Part shown: positions 24,931 to 34,292 of the stretch, piece after piece
Layout: every line of letters begins with the position of its first letter
How positions within the stretch are numbered: position 1 is the first letter of the stretch
Assembly: GCA_002320285.1 (NCBI GenBank)
Contig: DCKE01000003.1
Span: 10,974-62,232 of the forward strand
Length of the DNA stretch: 51,259 bases
From: Flavobacteriaceae bacterium UBA1682
GTDB taxonomy: Bacteria > Bacteroidota > Bacteroidia > Flavobacteriales > Flavobacteriaceae
Reading direction: 5' to 3'
Program-made: the position numbers and the translations under genes
The notes under the pieces: generated by a model
Told to the model about the DNA's origin: nothing
Database searches by the model: none
Seen by the model: only the letters and a program-made list of their open reading frames with translations

Positions 24931-24976
24931 GTTAAACGACAAAAAGTTCCTGTAAAGGAACTTTTTGTCGTTTAAC
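24931..24976. terminator. Perfect 21-bp hairpin after the NYN operon
   Basis: The arms 24931-24951 and 24956-24976 are perfectly complementary over 21 bp and enclose a GTAA (GNRA-type) loop. There is no T run beyond the stem; T5 and A5 runs lie inside it. It probably ends the operon, but the missing T tract is unlike the other terminators in this window. Confidence 0.7.
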
Positions 24977-25327
24977 TGCACTCTGTATAAAGGGCAACTA
25001 TATTTTACCGAAATAGGCGCATAACGCAACGTTTTAATCGCTTTTTTAAGGCAATTGTTTGATAAAGATGTTCAATAATACGGTGTGCTAAAGTGTTGCC
25101 GTACAATTTTTTATCTATGGTATCCGTAATGTATAATTTTGTATGGTATTACAAATATGTTTCTTGTGGAGTTATATAAGTGTTGTTTTTAAATAATAAG
25201 TGTTAAAATATTTATCATAATGATTATAATTGTACTTTTTTGTTATATTTAAATGCAGTAAGATTGTGTCTTGATGTTACTTGACTTGATATGCAGGTTA
25301 AGAATTTATTAATAAAAATTTAAAATT
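24977..25327 (+). other. Intergenic region upstream of the subtilase gene
   Basis: This is 351 AT-rich bases without a credible gene. A -7 box TAATTTTG is at 25134-25141, about 185 bases before the subtilase start, which would give a long leader. Nothing else was recognised. Confidence 0.5.
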
Positions 25328-28300
25328 ATGATGCAGAAATTATTTTTCGCAGTCGTGTTTTTGTTTTTAGGGATAACTACAGAAGCACAAGAACACTTTT
25401 ATTATTATAAAGGTGAAAAGGTCTACTTGGAACTCGATTTAAAAAGGGTATCCATGAATACAAAGAATAAGTCTACAGATTGGAAAGTGGATAAGGCAAA
25501 GCTGTCCGAAGTATCGCAAGATTACACTAAAAATAGTCTTAGTAACATCAAAGGTAGTCAAGGGATCGAAAATCAAAAGGCTATTTATTATTATGAGATG
25601 GAATTTGCAATAGAGGAACCCTTAGACAATTATGTAAAGTTATTAGAAGAGATCAACGGACGCAGTGAAATTATCAATGCTTTTCCAACCTATAAAACCA
25701 AAGAAGGTGGGTTGTTAGGTTTATCGAATATTTTCTATGTCAAGTTAAAGCAGTTACAGGACTTTAAATTATTAAAAGACCAGGCAGATCAGGCTGGAGT
25801 GCAAATCTTGGGAAACAATATCTATATGCCGCTGTATTATGCGATACAGCTGCCCGAAAAATCGAGAAAGAATACTTTGGAATGGGCAAATTACTTTGAG
25901 GAAACCCATTTATTTGAAAGTGCTGAACCCGCTTTTATTTACCATAATCTTCAGTTGACTAATGATCCGCTTTATCCCAAACAATGGGGAATAAAAAATA
26001 CGGGTCAATACGGAGGTATACTTGGAATTGATGTCAACGTAGAAAATGCTTGGGCTATAACTAAGGGAGCAAAAGCAAAAGTCGCGATTTTTGACCATGG
26101 ATTTGAAATGAATCATCCCGATTTACAGCCCAATGTCTACGGCGTAGGTTATGATGCTACTACAGCAACTTCTCCGTCACAAGTTAGAGGACCTCACGGA
26201 ACGCCTTGTGCTGGGATTATAGGAGCCGTTCAAAACAATCATTTAGGTATTAGTGGTGTAGCTCCTGAAGCAAGTTTGATTTCAATTAGTATCAATCTAA
26301 TGTTTTCAGATACTCCTATGATGTTGGCCAACGGGTTTTCTTGGGCATGGCAAAACGGTATGGATGTGATTAGTAATTCTTGGGGTGGATACGCACCTTC
26401 CAATATCATTACCGACGCCATTAGTGATGCACTGACCTTGGGACGTCAAGGAAAAGGGTGTATTGTAGTTTTTGCTGCTGGTAACGAAAACAATACTATT
26501 GTACGTTATCCGGGAAATTATTTTCCTGAAATTTTAGTTGTAGGCGCTATGAGTCCTTGTGGTGAGCGAAAATCTCCTTCTTCTTGTGAACTCGAAACGT
26601 GGTGGGGTAGCTGTTACGGTCCTACATTAGATGTGGTAGCACCCGGAGTCAAAATTGCTACCACAGACCAACAAGGTCAAAACGGATACGGACCGGGGGA
26701 TTATATAGAACATTTTAATGGAACTTCCTCTGCTTGTCCCTTTGTTGCTGGAGTAGCAGCCTTAGTCATATCGGCCAATCCGAATTTAACCGGAAAAGAA
26801 GTACGCGATATCATTGAAAGTACTACTCGAAAAGTGAGAAGTGATTTATATACTTATACGACTACCTTAGGGCGAGACAATGGCACATGGAATTATGAGA
26901 TGGGTTATGGTTTAGTGGATGCCGAAAGAGCCGTAAATGAAGCAATAAAAGAAAACCCGACTCTTGATTTATTTATACGCAATTCTCCTAAAGATGTCGG
27001 AAATGAACCGGATATAAATACGACCTCCGTGTTCTATAGAAGCCCAGATATTTGGGTGCGAAATAAAGACGATGGAGGATTACGTCATCAAAATCCAATA
27101 TATAGCGCAACACAATCCAGTTATGTATATGTTCGCGTAAAAAATAGAAGTACGGTAGCTTCGACGGTTAAAGACTCTGTTAGGCTACACTGGGCAAAAG
27201 CGGCTACGTCTTTAATGTGGCCGGATTATTGGGATGGCACTATAAAACACAACAATATTCCGTTGGGTGGAGTTTTAGCAACACAACAAATACCCATCTT
27301 ACAACCGGGCGCAGAAACCATTGTTAAATTTGAGTGGAAGGTACCAAATCCCAATAATTTTATAGGAATCACGCCACAACCTTGGCATTTCTCTCTGCTG
27401 GCACGAATTATTTCTGAAGAGGATCGCATGACTACCCCAGAGCAATTCTATATAGAAGACAATGTTAGAAACAACAATAATATTGCTTGGAAGAATTTGA
27501 CAGTCATCGGTCTTTTTAATAAAAAGAAAAATAGTGGTGCTTTTATCATTGAAAATCCGTTGGAAAAAACGGAAGCTTATGATCTTAGCTTCTTCACGAA
27601 TGAGCAAACTAAAAATTCAGAATTATTAAGGACAGTTGATATTACCGTAGAATTAAGCCCTTCGTTATATAATGCCTGGGTGCTTGGTGGAAGTAAAGGC
27701 AGCGGAATCAAAGCGGGAAATCAGAAGTATACCGTACAATTACTCAATAACGGTGCTCGACTCAATAATATAATTTTAAAACCTTTTGAAAGGGGTGTGG
27801 TCAATATGAACTTCGAATTGATGAATAACGATCCTTTAAAAATGGGGCAGAATGTGCTTCATATTGATCAAGTTCTGAGCAAAGATAAGAAGTTGCTCGG
27901 AGGAACCTCTTTTGTCGTTCGTAAGCCACAGAAATCGCAGTTCGTAGATGCTGATGCTGGACCAGATCAATCAGCTGATATCGGAGACATCATTACACTA
28001 ACCGCTAAGGATATAGGACAGCCTGCCAGCTACAACTGGTATGATCGCGATGGGAATTTAGCTCACGAAGGCCCGATTTTTACAGTAAACTTCACTGAAA
28101 GTACTACATGGACATTAGAAGTAATTAAAGATGATGACGGAGATGCAGCTTATGACGAGGTTTCCGTAAATCTGAAAAAAAGTGTCCTAAAAGAAGTTTT
28201 TCCTAATCCAGCCAAAACCTCATTACAGGTCAATTATCAAATCCATAAGGCAAGACATGCTAGACTTGATTTCGTGCCAATCTACGGGGCTGTAGGTAAC

Positions 28301-28435
28301 GCTATTAGCATACCACTTCAAATTACAGACAATTCAGTGCTTATCGATGTATCCCCTTGGCAAAGAGGTTTGTATAAATTAGTCTTGTATTGCGATGGGG
28401 AAATGATGGAAGTGAAAAATGTATTAATCGATTAA
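25328..28435 (+). CDS. Secreted subtilisin-like (S8) peptidase with type IX sorting domain
   Basis: This 1035-residue exported protease has a signal peptide (KLFFAVVFLFLGITTEAQ) and a prodomain (about 20-215). The S8 catalytic domain (about 235-540) has Asp256 in VAIFDHG, His290 in GPHGTPCAG and Ser467 in NGTSSACPFVAG. Then come beta-rich regions, a PKD-like segment (about 870-950: DAGPDQSADIGDIITL) and a C-terminal type A T9SS sorting domain (from about 954: VFPNPAKTSLQVNY). It should be exported across both membranes and cleaved. Substrate is probably extracellular protein. Confidence 0.93.
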   Translation: MMQKLFFAVVFLFLGITTEAQEHFYYYKGEKVYLELDLKRVSMNTKNKSTDWKVDKAKLSEVSQDYTKNSLSNIKGSQGIENQKAIYYYEMEFAIEEPLDNYVKLLEEINGRSEIINAFPTYKTKEGGLLGLSNIFYVKLKQLQDFKLLKDQADQAGVQILGNNIYMPLYYAIQLPEKSRKNTLEWANYFEETHLFESAEPAFIYHNLQLTNDPLYPKQWGIKNTGQYGGILGIDVNVENAWAITKGAKAKVAIFDHGFEMNHPDLQPNVYGVGYDATTATSPSQVRGPHGTPCAGIIGAVQNNHLGISGVAPEASLISISINLMFSDTPMMLANGFSWAWQNGMDVISNSWGGYAPSNIITDAISDALTLGRQGKGCIVVFAAGNENNTIVRYPGNYFPEILVVGAMSPCGERKSPSSCELETWWGSCYGPTLDVVAPGVKIATTDQQGQNGYGPGDYIEHFNGTSSACPFVAGVAALVISANPNLTGKEVRDIIESTTRKVRSDLYTYTTTLGRDNGTWNYEMGYGLVDAERAVNEAIKENPTLDLFIRNSPKDVGNEPDINTTSVFYRSPDIWVRNKDDGGLRHQNPIYSATQSSYVYVRVKNRSTVASTVKDSVRLHWAKAATSLMWPDYWDGTIKHNNIPLGGVLATQQIPILQPGAETIVKFEWKVPNPNNFIGITPQPWHFSLLARIISEEDRMTTPEQFYIEDNVRNNNNIAWKNLTVIGLFNKKKNSGAFIIENPLEKTEAYDLSFFTNEQTKNSELLRTVDITVELSPSLYNAWVLGGSKGSGIKAGNQKYTVQLLNNGARLNNIILKPFERGVVNMNFELMNNDPLKMGQNVLHIDQVLSKDKKLLGGTSFVVRKPQKSQFVDADAGPDQSADIGDIITLTAKDIGQPASYNWYDRDGNLAHEGPIFTVNFTESTTWTLEVIKDDDGDAAYDEVSVNLKKSVLKEVFPNPAKTSLQVNYQIHKARHARLDFVPIYGAVGNAISIPLQITDNSVLIDVSPWQRGLYKLVLYCDGEMMEVKNVLID

Positions 28436-28489
28436 AACTAGTTGTAAGTAGATTATATTTCATCATAGAATTATTTAAAAAGAGTGCCG

Positions 28490-28520
28490 GAAAGCCGTTT
28501 TTTAGACGGCTTTCTTTTTT
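28490..28520 (+). terminator. Terminator after the subtilase gene
   Basis: The stem GAAAGCCGT / ACGGCTTTC with a seven-base loop is followed by six T. The remaining bases to 28733 hold only a promoter-like box. Confidence 0.9.
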
Positions 28521-28621
28521 GCTCTAAAAAACGGATGATGAATTAAACCAATGCAGATGGGATTAGGACTGGAGTATTTTTTAATTATATAATTTAAAAG
28601 AGGTTTTATTTCTATATTTTC

Positions 28622-28629
28622 TATATTTG
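28622..28629 (+). promoter_or_regulatory. -7 box for the M49 peptidase gene
   Basis: TATATTTG lies 104 bases upstream of the peptidase start and fits TAnnTTTG. Confidence 0.45.
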
Positions 28630-28733
28630 TTGAAGTAGAATTAAAAAAATGTAAAATACGTTTGAGACGAGGGATATAAGAGCGATCTAATAGACCAATA
28701 AAAACGTGTCACCAATTATTTAAAATAATAATT

Positions 28734-30776
28734 ATGAGATTAAACACCATTGCTTGTGTAGTTTTAGCTTCATCGATGTTTTTGGCTTGTAACAAAGCAA
28801 AAACAGAGGGAACAGGAAATGAAGAGTTAAAAGCAGGAACTGAGAATTTTGAATTTAGTATTGATCAGTTTGCGGATATTGAAGTTTTAAAATATCAAGT
28901 ACCGGGTTGGGAAAATCTAACTCTAAAGGAACAAACCTTAGTATATTATTTAAGTCAAGCTGGAATGGCAGGACGTGATATTATATGGGATCAGAATTAC
29001 AAACACAATTTAAAGATTAGAAAGGCCTTGGAACACATTTATGTGAATTATCAAGGAGATAAAACAACTAGCGATTGGCAGAACTTTGAAACCTATGTAA
29101 AAAGAGTTTGGTTTTCAAATGGTATACATCATCATTATTCCAATGAAAAGATTAAACCGGAGTTTACTGAAGTTTATTTCAAAGAATTACTGAGTACAAC
29201 TAAAGCAGAATTAGCTCCAGAAGTGGTGGCGATTTTGTTTAATAATCAAGATTCTAAAAAGGTCAATTTAGATTTGTCTAAAGGTCTTTTAAAAGGATCG
29301 GCAGTTAATTTCTATGGCGAAGGAATCACGGAAGCTGAGGTGGATGCGTTTTATAATAAAATGAAACCAGCAGATCCCTTACGTCCGCTTTCTACAGGAT
29401 TAAACTCCAAATTGGTTCGCGATGCGAATGGACAATTGGTGGAAAAAGTTTGGAAAAGTGGTGGAATGTATGGAGATGCTATTGATAAAATCATCTATTG
29501 GTTAGAAAAAGCAAAAACCGTAGCAGAAAATCAAAAACAAGCTGATGCTTTAGCACTTTTAATCCGCTATTATCAAACTGGTGATTTAAAAACTTGGGAT
29601 GAGTATAATGTAGCTTGGGTTCAAGCAACTGAAGGCAATATCGATTACAACAACGGTTTTATCGAGGTTTATGCAGACCCTTTAGGACATAGAGGATCTT
29701 ATGAAAGCGTTGTACAAATCAAAGACTTTGATATGTCGGCTAAAATGGAGGTAATCTCTAAAAACGCACAATGGTTTGAAGATAATTCACCTTTATTTCC
29801 GGCTCATAAAAAGAAAAATGTAGTAGGAGTTTCCTACAAAACCGTAATAGTAGCTTCGGAATCGGGCGACGCTTCACCGAGTACTCCTATCGGAGTAAAC
29901 TTACCTAATGCAGATTGGATTCGTGCAGAACACGGTTCTAAATCCATTTCATTAGGAAATATTATCGATGCTTACAATCATGCCGGTGGATCTGATCGTT
30001 TAAAAGAGTTTGCACATGATGAGGAAGAAGTGCGTTTAGAGGAAAAGTACGGCGAAATTGCTGATAAAATGCATACAGCACTACACGAAGTAGTAGGACA
30101 TGCTTCTGGACAAATCAATCCGGGTGTGGGAACACCAAAAGAAACCTTGAAAAGTTATGCTTCTACCTTAGAAGAAGGTAGAGCGGATTTAGTAGGGCTT
30201 TATTATTTATACAATCCTAAATTGCAAGAAATGGGATTGGTAGACAATTGGAAAGAAATGGGAATGGCCGCTTATGATGGCTATATCCGTAATGGATTGA
30301 TGACGCAATTGGTGCGTTTAGATTTGGGAGCAGACATCGAAGAAGCACATATGAGAAACCGTCAGTGGGTAAGTGCTTGGGTATATGAAAAAGGGAAAAA
30401 AGATAACGTTATCGAAAAAATCGTGCGCGATGGAAAAACCTATTTCAACATTACCAACTATGAAAAACTACACGATTTGTTCGGAGAGTTACTAAAAGAA
30501 ACGCAAAGAATCAAATCGGAAGGAGATTATAAAGCCGCTCAGAATTTGGTTGAAAACTACGGTGTAAAAGTAGATCAAGCCATACACAAAGAAGTTTTGG
30601 CAAGAAACGCTAAATTCAAATCCGCTCCGTATAGAGGATTTGTAAATCCGGTGATTGTTCCTAAAACTAACGATAAAGGTGAAATCACTTCTTTTGAGAT
30701 GGAATACCCAAAAACTTTTGCGGAACAAATGTTGTACTATTCTAAAAACTACGGTTTTTTACCTTTGAACAACTAG
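28734..30776 (+). CDS. Dipeptidyl peptidase III-like (M49) zinc peptidase lipoprotein
   Basis: This 680-residue exported lipoprotein has signal MRLNTIACVVLASSMFLA-C19. Zinc ligands and catalytic Glu are in LHEVVGHASG (H451, E452, H456), the shorter HExxGH version of the M49 motif, and in LEEGRADLVGLYY (E480/E481). The enzyme would remove dipeptides from peptide N-termini in the periplasm or at the outer membrane. Related bacterial DPP III proteins are known from Bacteroides. Together with the preceding subtilase it suggests peptide scavenging, though each gene has its own terminator. Confidence 0.92.
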   Translation: MRLNTIACVVLASSMFLACNKAKTEGTGNEELKAGTENFEFSIDQFADIEVLKYQVPGWENLTLKEQTLVYYLSQAGMAGRDIIWDQNYKHNLKIRKALEHIYVNYQGDKTTSDWQNFETYVKRVWFSNGIHHHYSNEKIKPEFTEVYFKELLSTTKAELAPEVVAILFNNQDSKKVNLDLSKGLLKGSAVNFYGEGITEAEVDAFYNKMKPADPLRPLSTGLNSKLVRDANGQLVEKVWKSGGMYGDAIDKIIYWLEKAKTVAENQKQADALALLIRYYQTGDLKTWDEYNVAWVQATEGNIDYNNGFIEVYADPLGHRGSYESVVQIKDFDMSAKMEVISKNAQWFEDNSPLFPAHKKKNVVGVSYKTVIVASESGDASPSTPIGVNLPNADWIRAEHGSKSISLGNIIDAYNHAGGSDRLKEFAHDEEEVRLEEKYGEIADKMHTALHEVVGHASGQINPGVGTPKETLKSYASTLEEGRADLVGLYYLYNPKLQEMGLVDNWKEMGMAAYDGYIRNGLMTQLVRLDLGADIEEAHMRNRQWVSAWVYEKGKKDNVIEKIVRDGKTYFNITNYEKLHDLFGELLKETQRIKSEGDYKAAQNLVENYGVKVDQAIHKEVLARNAKFKSAPYRGFVNPVIVPKTNDKGEITSFEMEYPKTFAEQMLYYSKNYGFLPLNN

Positions 30777-30791
30777 ACTAATATAAATGCG

Positions 30792-30830
30792 AAAAGCGCC
30801 TTATCATTCATTTGATAAGGCGCTTTTTTT
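30792..30830. terminator. Terminator between convergent M49 peptidase and AraC genes
   Basis: A 15-bp stem AAAAGCGCCTTATCA with its perfect complement has a six-base loop and a T run. It works well for the plus-strand peptidase and possibly in both directions. Confidence 0.92.
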
Positions 30831-30869
30831 GTTGTTACTAAAGTTGGATTTTAAAGCATTAAAACGTTT

Positions 30870-31649
30870 TTATTTTTTTAAAAATTCATGCGGTCTTTTA
30901 TCCAATAAATTATAAAAGCTATTGCTAAAAGACTGCACGCTTTTATAACCAACTTGATAGGCAATCTCACTAACGGTCAAAGAGGTATTACTAAGCAGTT
31001 CTACCGCTTTGATACAGCGAATCAATTGAAGGTATTTCGCCATGGTAAGCCCAGTCTCTTTTTTAAATAAGCGTTCCAGTGTTCGGGTAGAAAAGTGTAA
31101 ATGATTTGCCAAATCATCTATGGAAACCGGTTGTTGGTAGTTTTGATATAAATAGCGAACCACTCCCAAGATATTCTCGTTCGATGATAGCGGTATACTC
31201 AGCGTCAAAGAATTCTTTGCAAAGGCCGGTAGTTCTGATAGGATAGCCGCTAAAAATGATTCCTCCGCCTGATTTACTGCGGTATTCATCGACCATTTCT
31301 CGGTGTATAAAATCATCTCCCGCAACACTTGCGGTACGCTAAATATTTGTAAGTGATTGAAAAAATTATCGGTTAATTCACAATCGTAAAACAAAGTACG
31401 CAAATACACGTTGGTGGCGGTAGAAGAACTCTTATGCGGTAAACTGGATGGAATCCAAGCCGCGTGATTCTGAGGTAATAAATACACCTGATCTTCGAGG
31501 TGTAAATATTGGAAGCCCTCCTCAACAAAAATCAATTGCCCTTTGGGATGATCGTGAAAAGTATCTGGAAAAATCCAGTGATTTTGATGTAAAACAAAAC
31601 TCTTCTTGGTCAAACGCTCGAGGATAACTAAAGAATCTTCTGTTAGCAT
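30870..31649 (-). CDS. AraC-family transcriptional regulator
   Basis: This 259-residue regulator has an N-terminal cupin-like sensor (about 10-120: HDHPKGQLIFVEEGFQYL, NHAAWIPSSLPHKS). A C-terminal double helix-turn-helix follows (about 165-259: DDLANHLHFSTRTLERLFKKETG; SEIAYQVGYKSVQSFSNSFY). It lies divergently from a CynX/NimT-type transporter gene with 95 bases between, the usual arrangement for an AraC protein controlling an efflux or uptake gene. The effector is unknown. Confidence 0.9.
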   Translation of the reverse strand: MLTEDSLVILERLTKKSFVLHQNHWIFPDTFHDHPKGQLIFVEEGFQYLHLEDQVYLLPQNHAAWIPSSLPHKSSSTATNVYLRTLFYDCELTDNFFNHLQIFSVPQVLREMILYTEKWSMNTAVNQAEESFLAAILSELPAFAKNSLTLSIPLSSNENILGVVRYLYQNYQQPVSIDDLANHLHFSTRTLERLFKKETGLTMAKYLQLIRCIKAVELLSNTSLTVSEIAYQVGYKSVQSFSNSFYNLLDKRPHEFLKK

Positions 31650-31707
31650 AATTGTAATTTGTCGTTTTAAGTGTAAAGGTTGTCAATATTAAATAAAATT
31701 ACAACAT

Positions 31708-31715
31708 TAATTTTG
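31708..31715 (+). promoter_or_regulatory. -7 box for the CynX/NimT-type transporter
   Basis: TAATTTTG lies 29 bases upstream of the transporter ATG, in the short region shared with the divergent AraC gene. A TTG at 31680-31682 is slightly too far for the standard spacing. Confidence 0.45.
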
Positions 31716-31744
31716 CAATAAAGAATTTTTAAGTCGTCACAACA

Positions 31745-32968
31745 ATGAAAAAGAAAGCAATTTCAGTGAAAACGGAAGATGAAAGTGCAGCTTCCAAGGG
31801 AGCAACCATTTTAATGATAGTTGGAATCATGTTGATTGCCGCCAATTTACGCGCGCCGCTAACTTCGGTGGGTCCGGTAATCTCGGAAATCAGTTACAGT
31901 TTAAAATTATCAAACTTTTTGGCGGGTATGGTCACTACGATACCCTTGATTGCTTTTGCAACCCTTTCGGGTTTTGCACCGAGAATATCAAATAGATTTG
32001 GAATGGAAACGACTTTATTAGTATCGTTGATGATTTTGATTGTAGGCCTTTTTATAAGACCGATGGACGGCACAGCTAGTTTGTTTTTAGGAGCGGCCTT
32101 GGTGGGGATTGGAATAACCATCGGAAATGTTTTGATGCCGGCTTTTATAAAAAATAATTTTAGTGATAGCATGGGTTTAATGACTGGGCTATATGCTGTA
32201 TCCATGAATTTGACAGCAGCTTTAGCTGCGGGATTTAGTATTCAAATCGGACAAATTACGGGACATGGATGGAGAGGATCTCTTGGAGTATGGATATTTT
32301 TGGCGGCATTGGCTTTAGTGTTTTGGTTGCCGCAGCTCAAAAGACAAAAACGCACCACTAATCTTCAAAAGCATACTGAGGTGGAATCGTCGGTGAAAAC
32401 ACCAATATATCGCTCCAAATTGGCTTGGAGTATTGCCTTGTTTATGGGGATACAGTCGTTGGTTTTCTATTGCGCGGCGGCTTGGTTTCCCAAGGTACTG
32501 CAAAGTTGGGGCATGTCTGCTGTAGATTCCGGTTGGATGTTATCAACGATACAGTTTGCCCAATTGCCTTTGGCCTTTATCGGCCCCATCATCGCGAGTA
32601 AAATGAAAAGCCAAGTGCCGCTGGTTTGGATTACCGCTTTGCTGATGTCTATAGGTATTTTGGGAATGATTGTTTTTAAAACGGATTTTATCGTTTTATG
32701 GTGTATTAGCATTGGAATAGCTAGCGGATTGGCATTTAGTTTAGCCATGATGTTTTTTGTATTGCGCACTAAAAACGGGAAAGATGCCGCTGAGATGTCG
32801 GGTATGGCACAGTCCATTGGATATTTGATAGCGGGTTGCGGACCTCCCTTATTCGGTATGATTTATGATTATACCCAAGACTGGAGTTATGCGTTAGTTC
32901 TCTTATTAGTCGCTTCTTTATCGTTGTTGGTATTTGGAATTATTGCAGGTAAAGAACGAACGATTTAA
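31745..32968 (+). CDS. MFS transporter, CynX/NimT family
   Basis: This 407-residue 12-helix transporter starts helix 1 with AANLRAPLTSVGPVISEI, a segment typical of the CynX (cyanate) / NimT (2-nitroimidazole) group. A hydrophilic loop between the halves (LKRQKRTTNLQKHTEVE) separates two six-helix bundles. The divergent AraC regulator probably controls it. Neither cyanase nor other cyanate genes are present, so the substrate should be left open. Confidence 0.88.
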   Translation: MKKKAISVKTEDESAASKGATILMIVGIMLIAANLRAPLTSVGPVISEISYSLKLSNFLAGMVTTIPLIAFATLSGFAPRISNRFGMETTLLVSLMILIVGLFIRPMDGTASLFLGAALVGIGITIGNVLMPAFIKNNFSDSMGLMTGLYAVSMNLTAALAAGFSIQIGQITGHGWRGSLGVWIFLAALALVFWLPQLKRQKRTTNLQKHTEVESSVKTPIYRSKLAWSIALFMGIQSLVFYCAAAWFPKVLQSWGMSAVDSGWMLSTIQFAQLPLAFIGPIIASKMKSQVPLVWITALLMSIGILGMIVFKTDFIVLWCISIGIASGLAFSLAMMFFVLRTKNGKDAAEMSGMAQSIGYLIAGCGPPLFGMIYDYTQDWSYALVLLLVASLSLLVFGIIAGKERTI

Positions 32969-33039
32969 CCGTAACTCGTGTTGAGCAACAACTCTCGAAT
33001 ACCGACGAATCTTCAGCTAGCCAAACAAACTAAATAACC

Positions 33040-33047
33040 TATATTTG
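33040..33047 (+). promoter_or_regulatory. -7 box for sbcDC
   Basis: TATATTTG lies 17 bases before the sbcD ATG (33065). An AAAGGAG Shine-Dalgarno-like stretch (33055-33061) precedes the start, which is unusual in this window. Confidence 0.55.
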
Positions 33048-33064
33048 TAAGATAAAAGGAGATA

Positions 33065-34291
33065 ATGGCTATAAAAATACTTCATACTGCAGACTGGCAC
33101 TTGGGAAAGAGATTGGATTTTTTTTCTCGAATCGACGAGCAGAAACTGGTATTGCAGGAAATATGTTTGATTGCAGATGAGCAACAGGTTGATGCTGTAA
33201 TTGTTGCAGGAGATTTATTTGATGTGTTTAACCCAGCTGTCGAGGCTGTGGAGTTGTTATATAAAACTTTAAAGCGATTGACCAATAATGGTCAACGCCC
33301 GGTAATTGCTATAGCCGGAAATCACGATAGCCCAGATCGTATCGATGCACCAGATGCATTGGCATTGGAATGTGGAATTATATTTGTAGGTTATCCACAA
33401 GCTACTTTGCGTCCCATCAAAATTGAAGGTGGATTTACTATTACAAAAACCGACCGCGGCTTTCTAGAAATAGCACTGCCACATTCAGCCATACCGCTTC
33501 GTGTGATTACAACGCCCTATGCTAATGAATTGCGTTTAAAAACCTATTTGGGCACAGCGGACAAAGAAGCGGAAATGAATAAAGTACTTCACGACAGTTG
33601 GACGGCTCTGGCCGATCGGTATTGTGATGATCGCGGTGTTAATATATTAACCACCCATCTTTATATGTTAAAACGCGGTGGTGAAATTTTAGAGGAACCC
33701 GATGGTGAAAAGCCACTAAAGGTCGGTAATGCAGATTTGATCTATTCCGATAGTATTCCAACTCAAATTCAATATACCGCTTTAGGTCATTTACACCGAT
33801 ATCAAAATATTGGTGGAAATCGAAATCCCGTTGTTTATTCGAGTAGTCCATTGTGTTATTCTTTTGCTGAAGCAGGGCAACAGAAACAAGTGATGATTAT
33901 AGAGGCAGAACCCGGCGCTCCGGTTTCCTATCAACCTGTTGCATTGACAGCTGGGAGACCTTTGTTTCGAAAAAAATTTGAGCAAATTGATTTGGCTGTA
34001 GCGTGGTTGTTAGAAAATCCTTATGCTTTGGTAGAATTGACTATAGTTAGTGATACGTTTATCACCACCATAGATCTAAAACGACTCTACGATAGCCACG
34101 ATGGTATTATACATATTATCCCAATATTGACCAAACTAAAGGAGGATAGCGATGCCAAGGTTTCTATTAATTTGGAACAGAATAGAGAAGGCTTATTCGT
34201 CGATTACTTTACGTCTAAATACAAGCAAGAACCCAACGAAGAATTATTGAATTTGTTCCGAGAGATAAGCGGACAACAAAAAGAAATATAA
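33065..34291 (+). CDS. sbcD: Exonuclease subunit SbcD (Mre11-like)
   Basis: This 408-residue nuclease subunit of the SbcCD complex processes hairpins and protein-blocked DNA ends. Metal-binding phosphoesterase motifs are in order: ILHTADWHLGKRLD (N-terminus), VAGDLFDVFNP, IAGNHDSPDR, ILTTHLYML and ALGHLHRYQ. The length agrees with the family. It ends one base before sbcC, so the two subunits are translated from one transcript. Confidence 0.97.
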   Translation: MAIKILHTADWHLGKRLDFFSRIDEQKLVLQEICLIADEQQVDAVIVAGDLFDVFNPAVEAVELLYKTLKRLTNNGQRPVIAIAGNHDSPDRIDAPDALALECGIIFVGYPQATLRPIKIEGGFTITKTDRGFLEIALPHSAIPLRVITTPYANELRLKTYLGTADKEAEMNKVLHDSWTALADRYCDDRGVNILTTHLYMLKRGGEILEEPDGEKPLKVGNADLIYSDSIPTQIQYTALGHLHRYQNIGGNRNPVVYSSSPLCYSFAEAGQQKQVMIIEAEPGAPVSYQPVALTAGRPLFRKKFEQIDLAVAWLLENPYALVELTIVSDTFITTIDLKRLYDSHDGIIHIIPILTKLKEDSDAKVSINLEQNREGLFVDYFTSKYKQEPNEELLNLFREISGQQKEI

Positions 34292-34292
34292 T

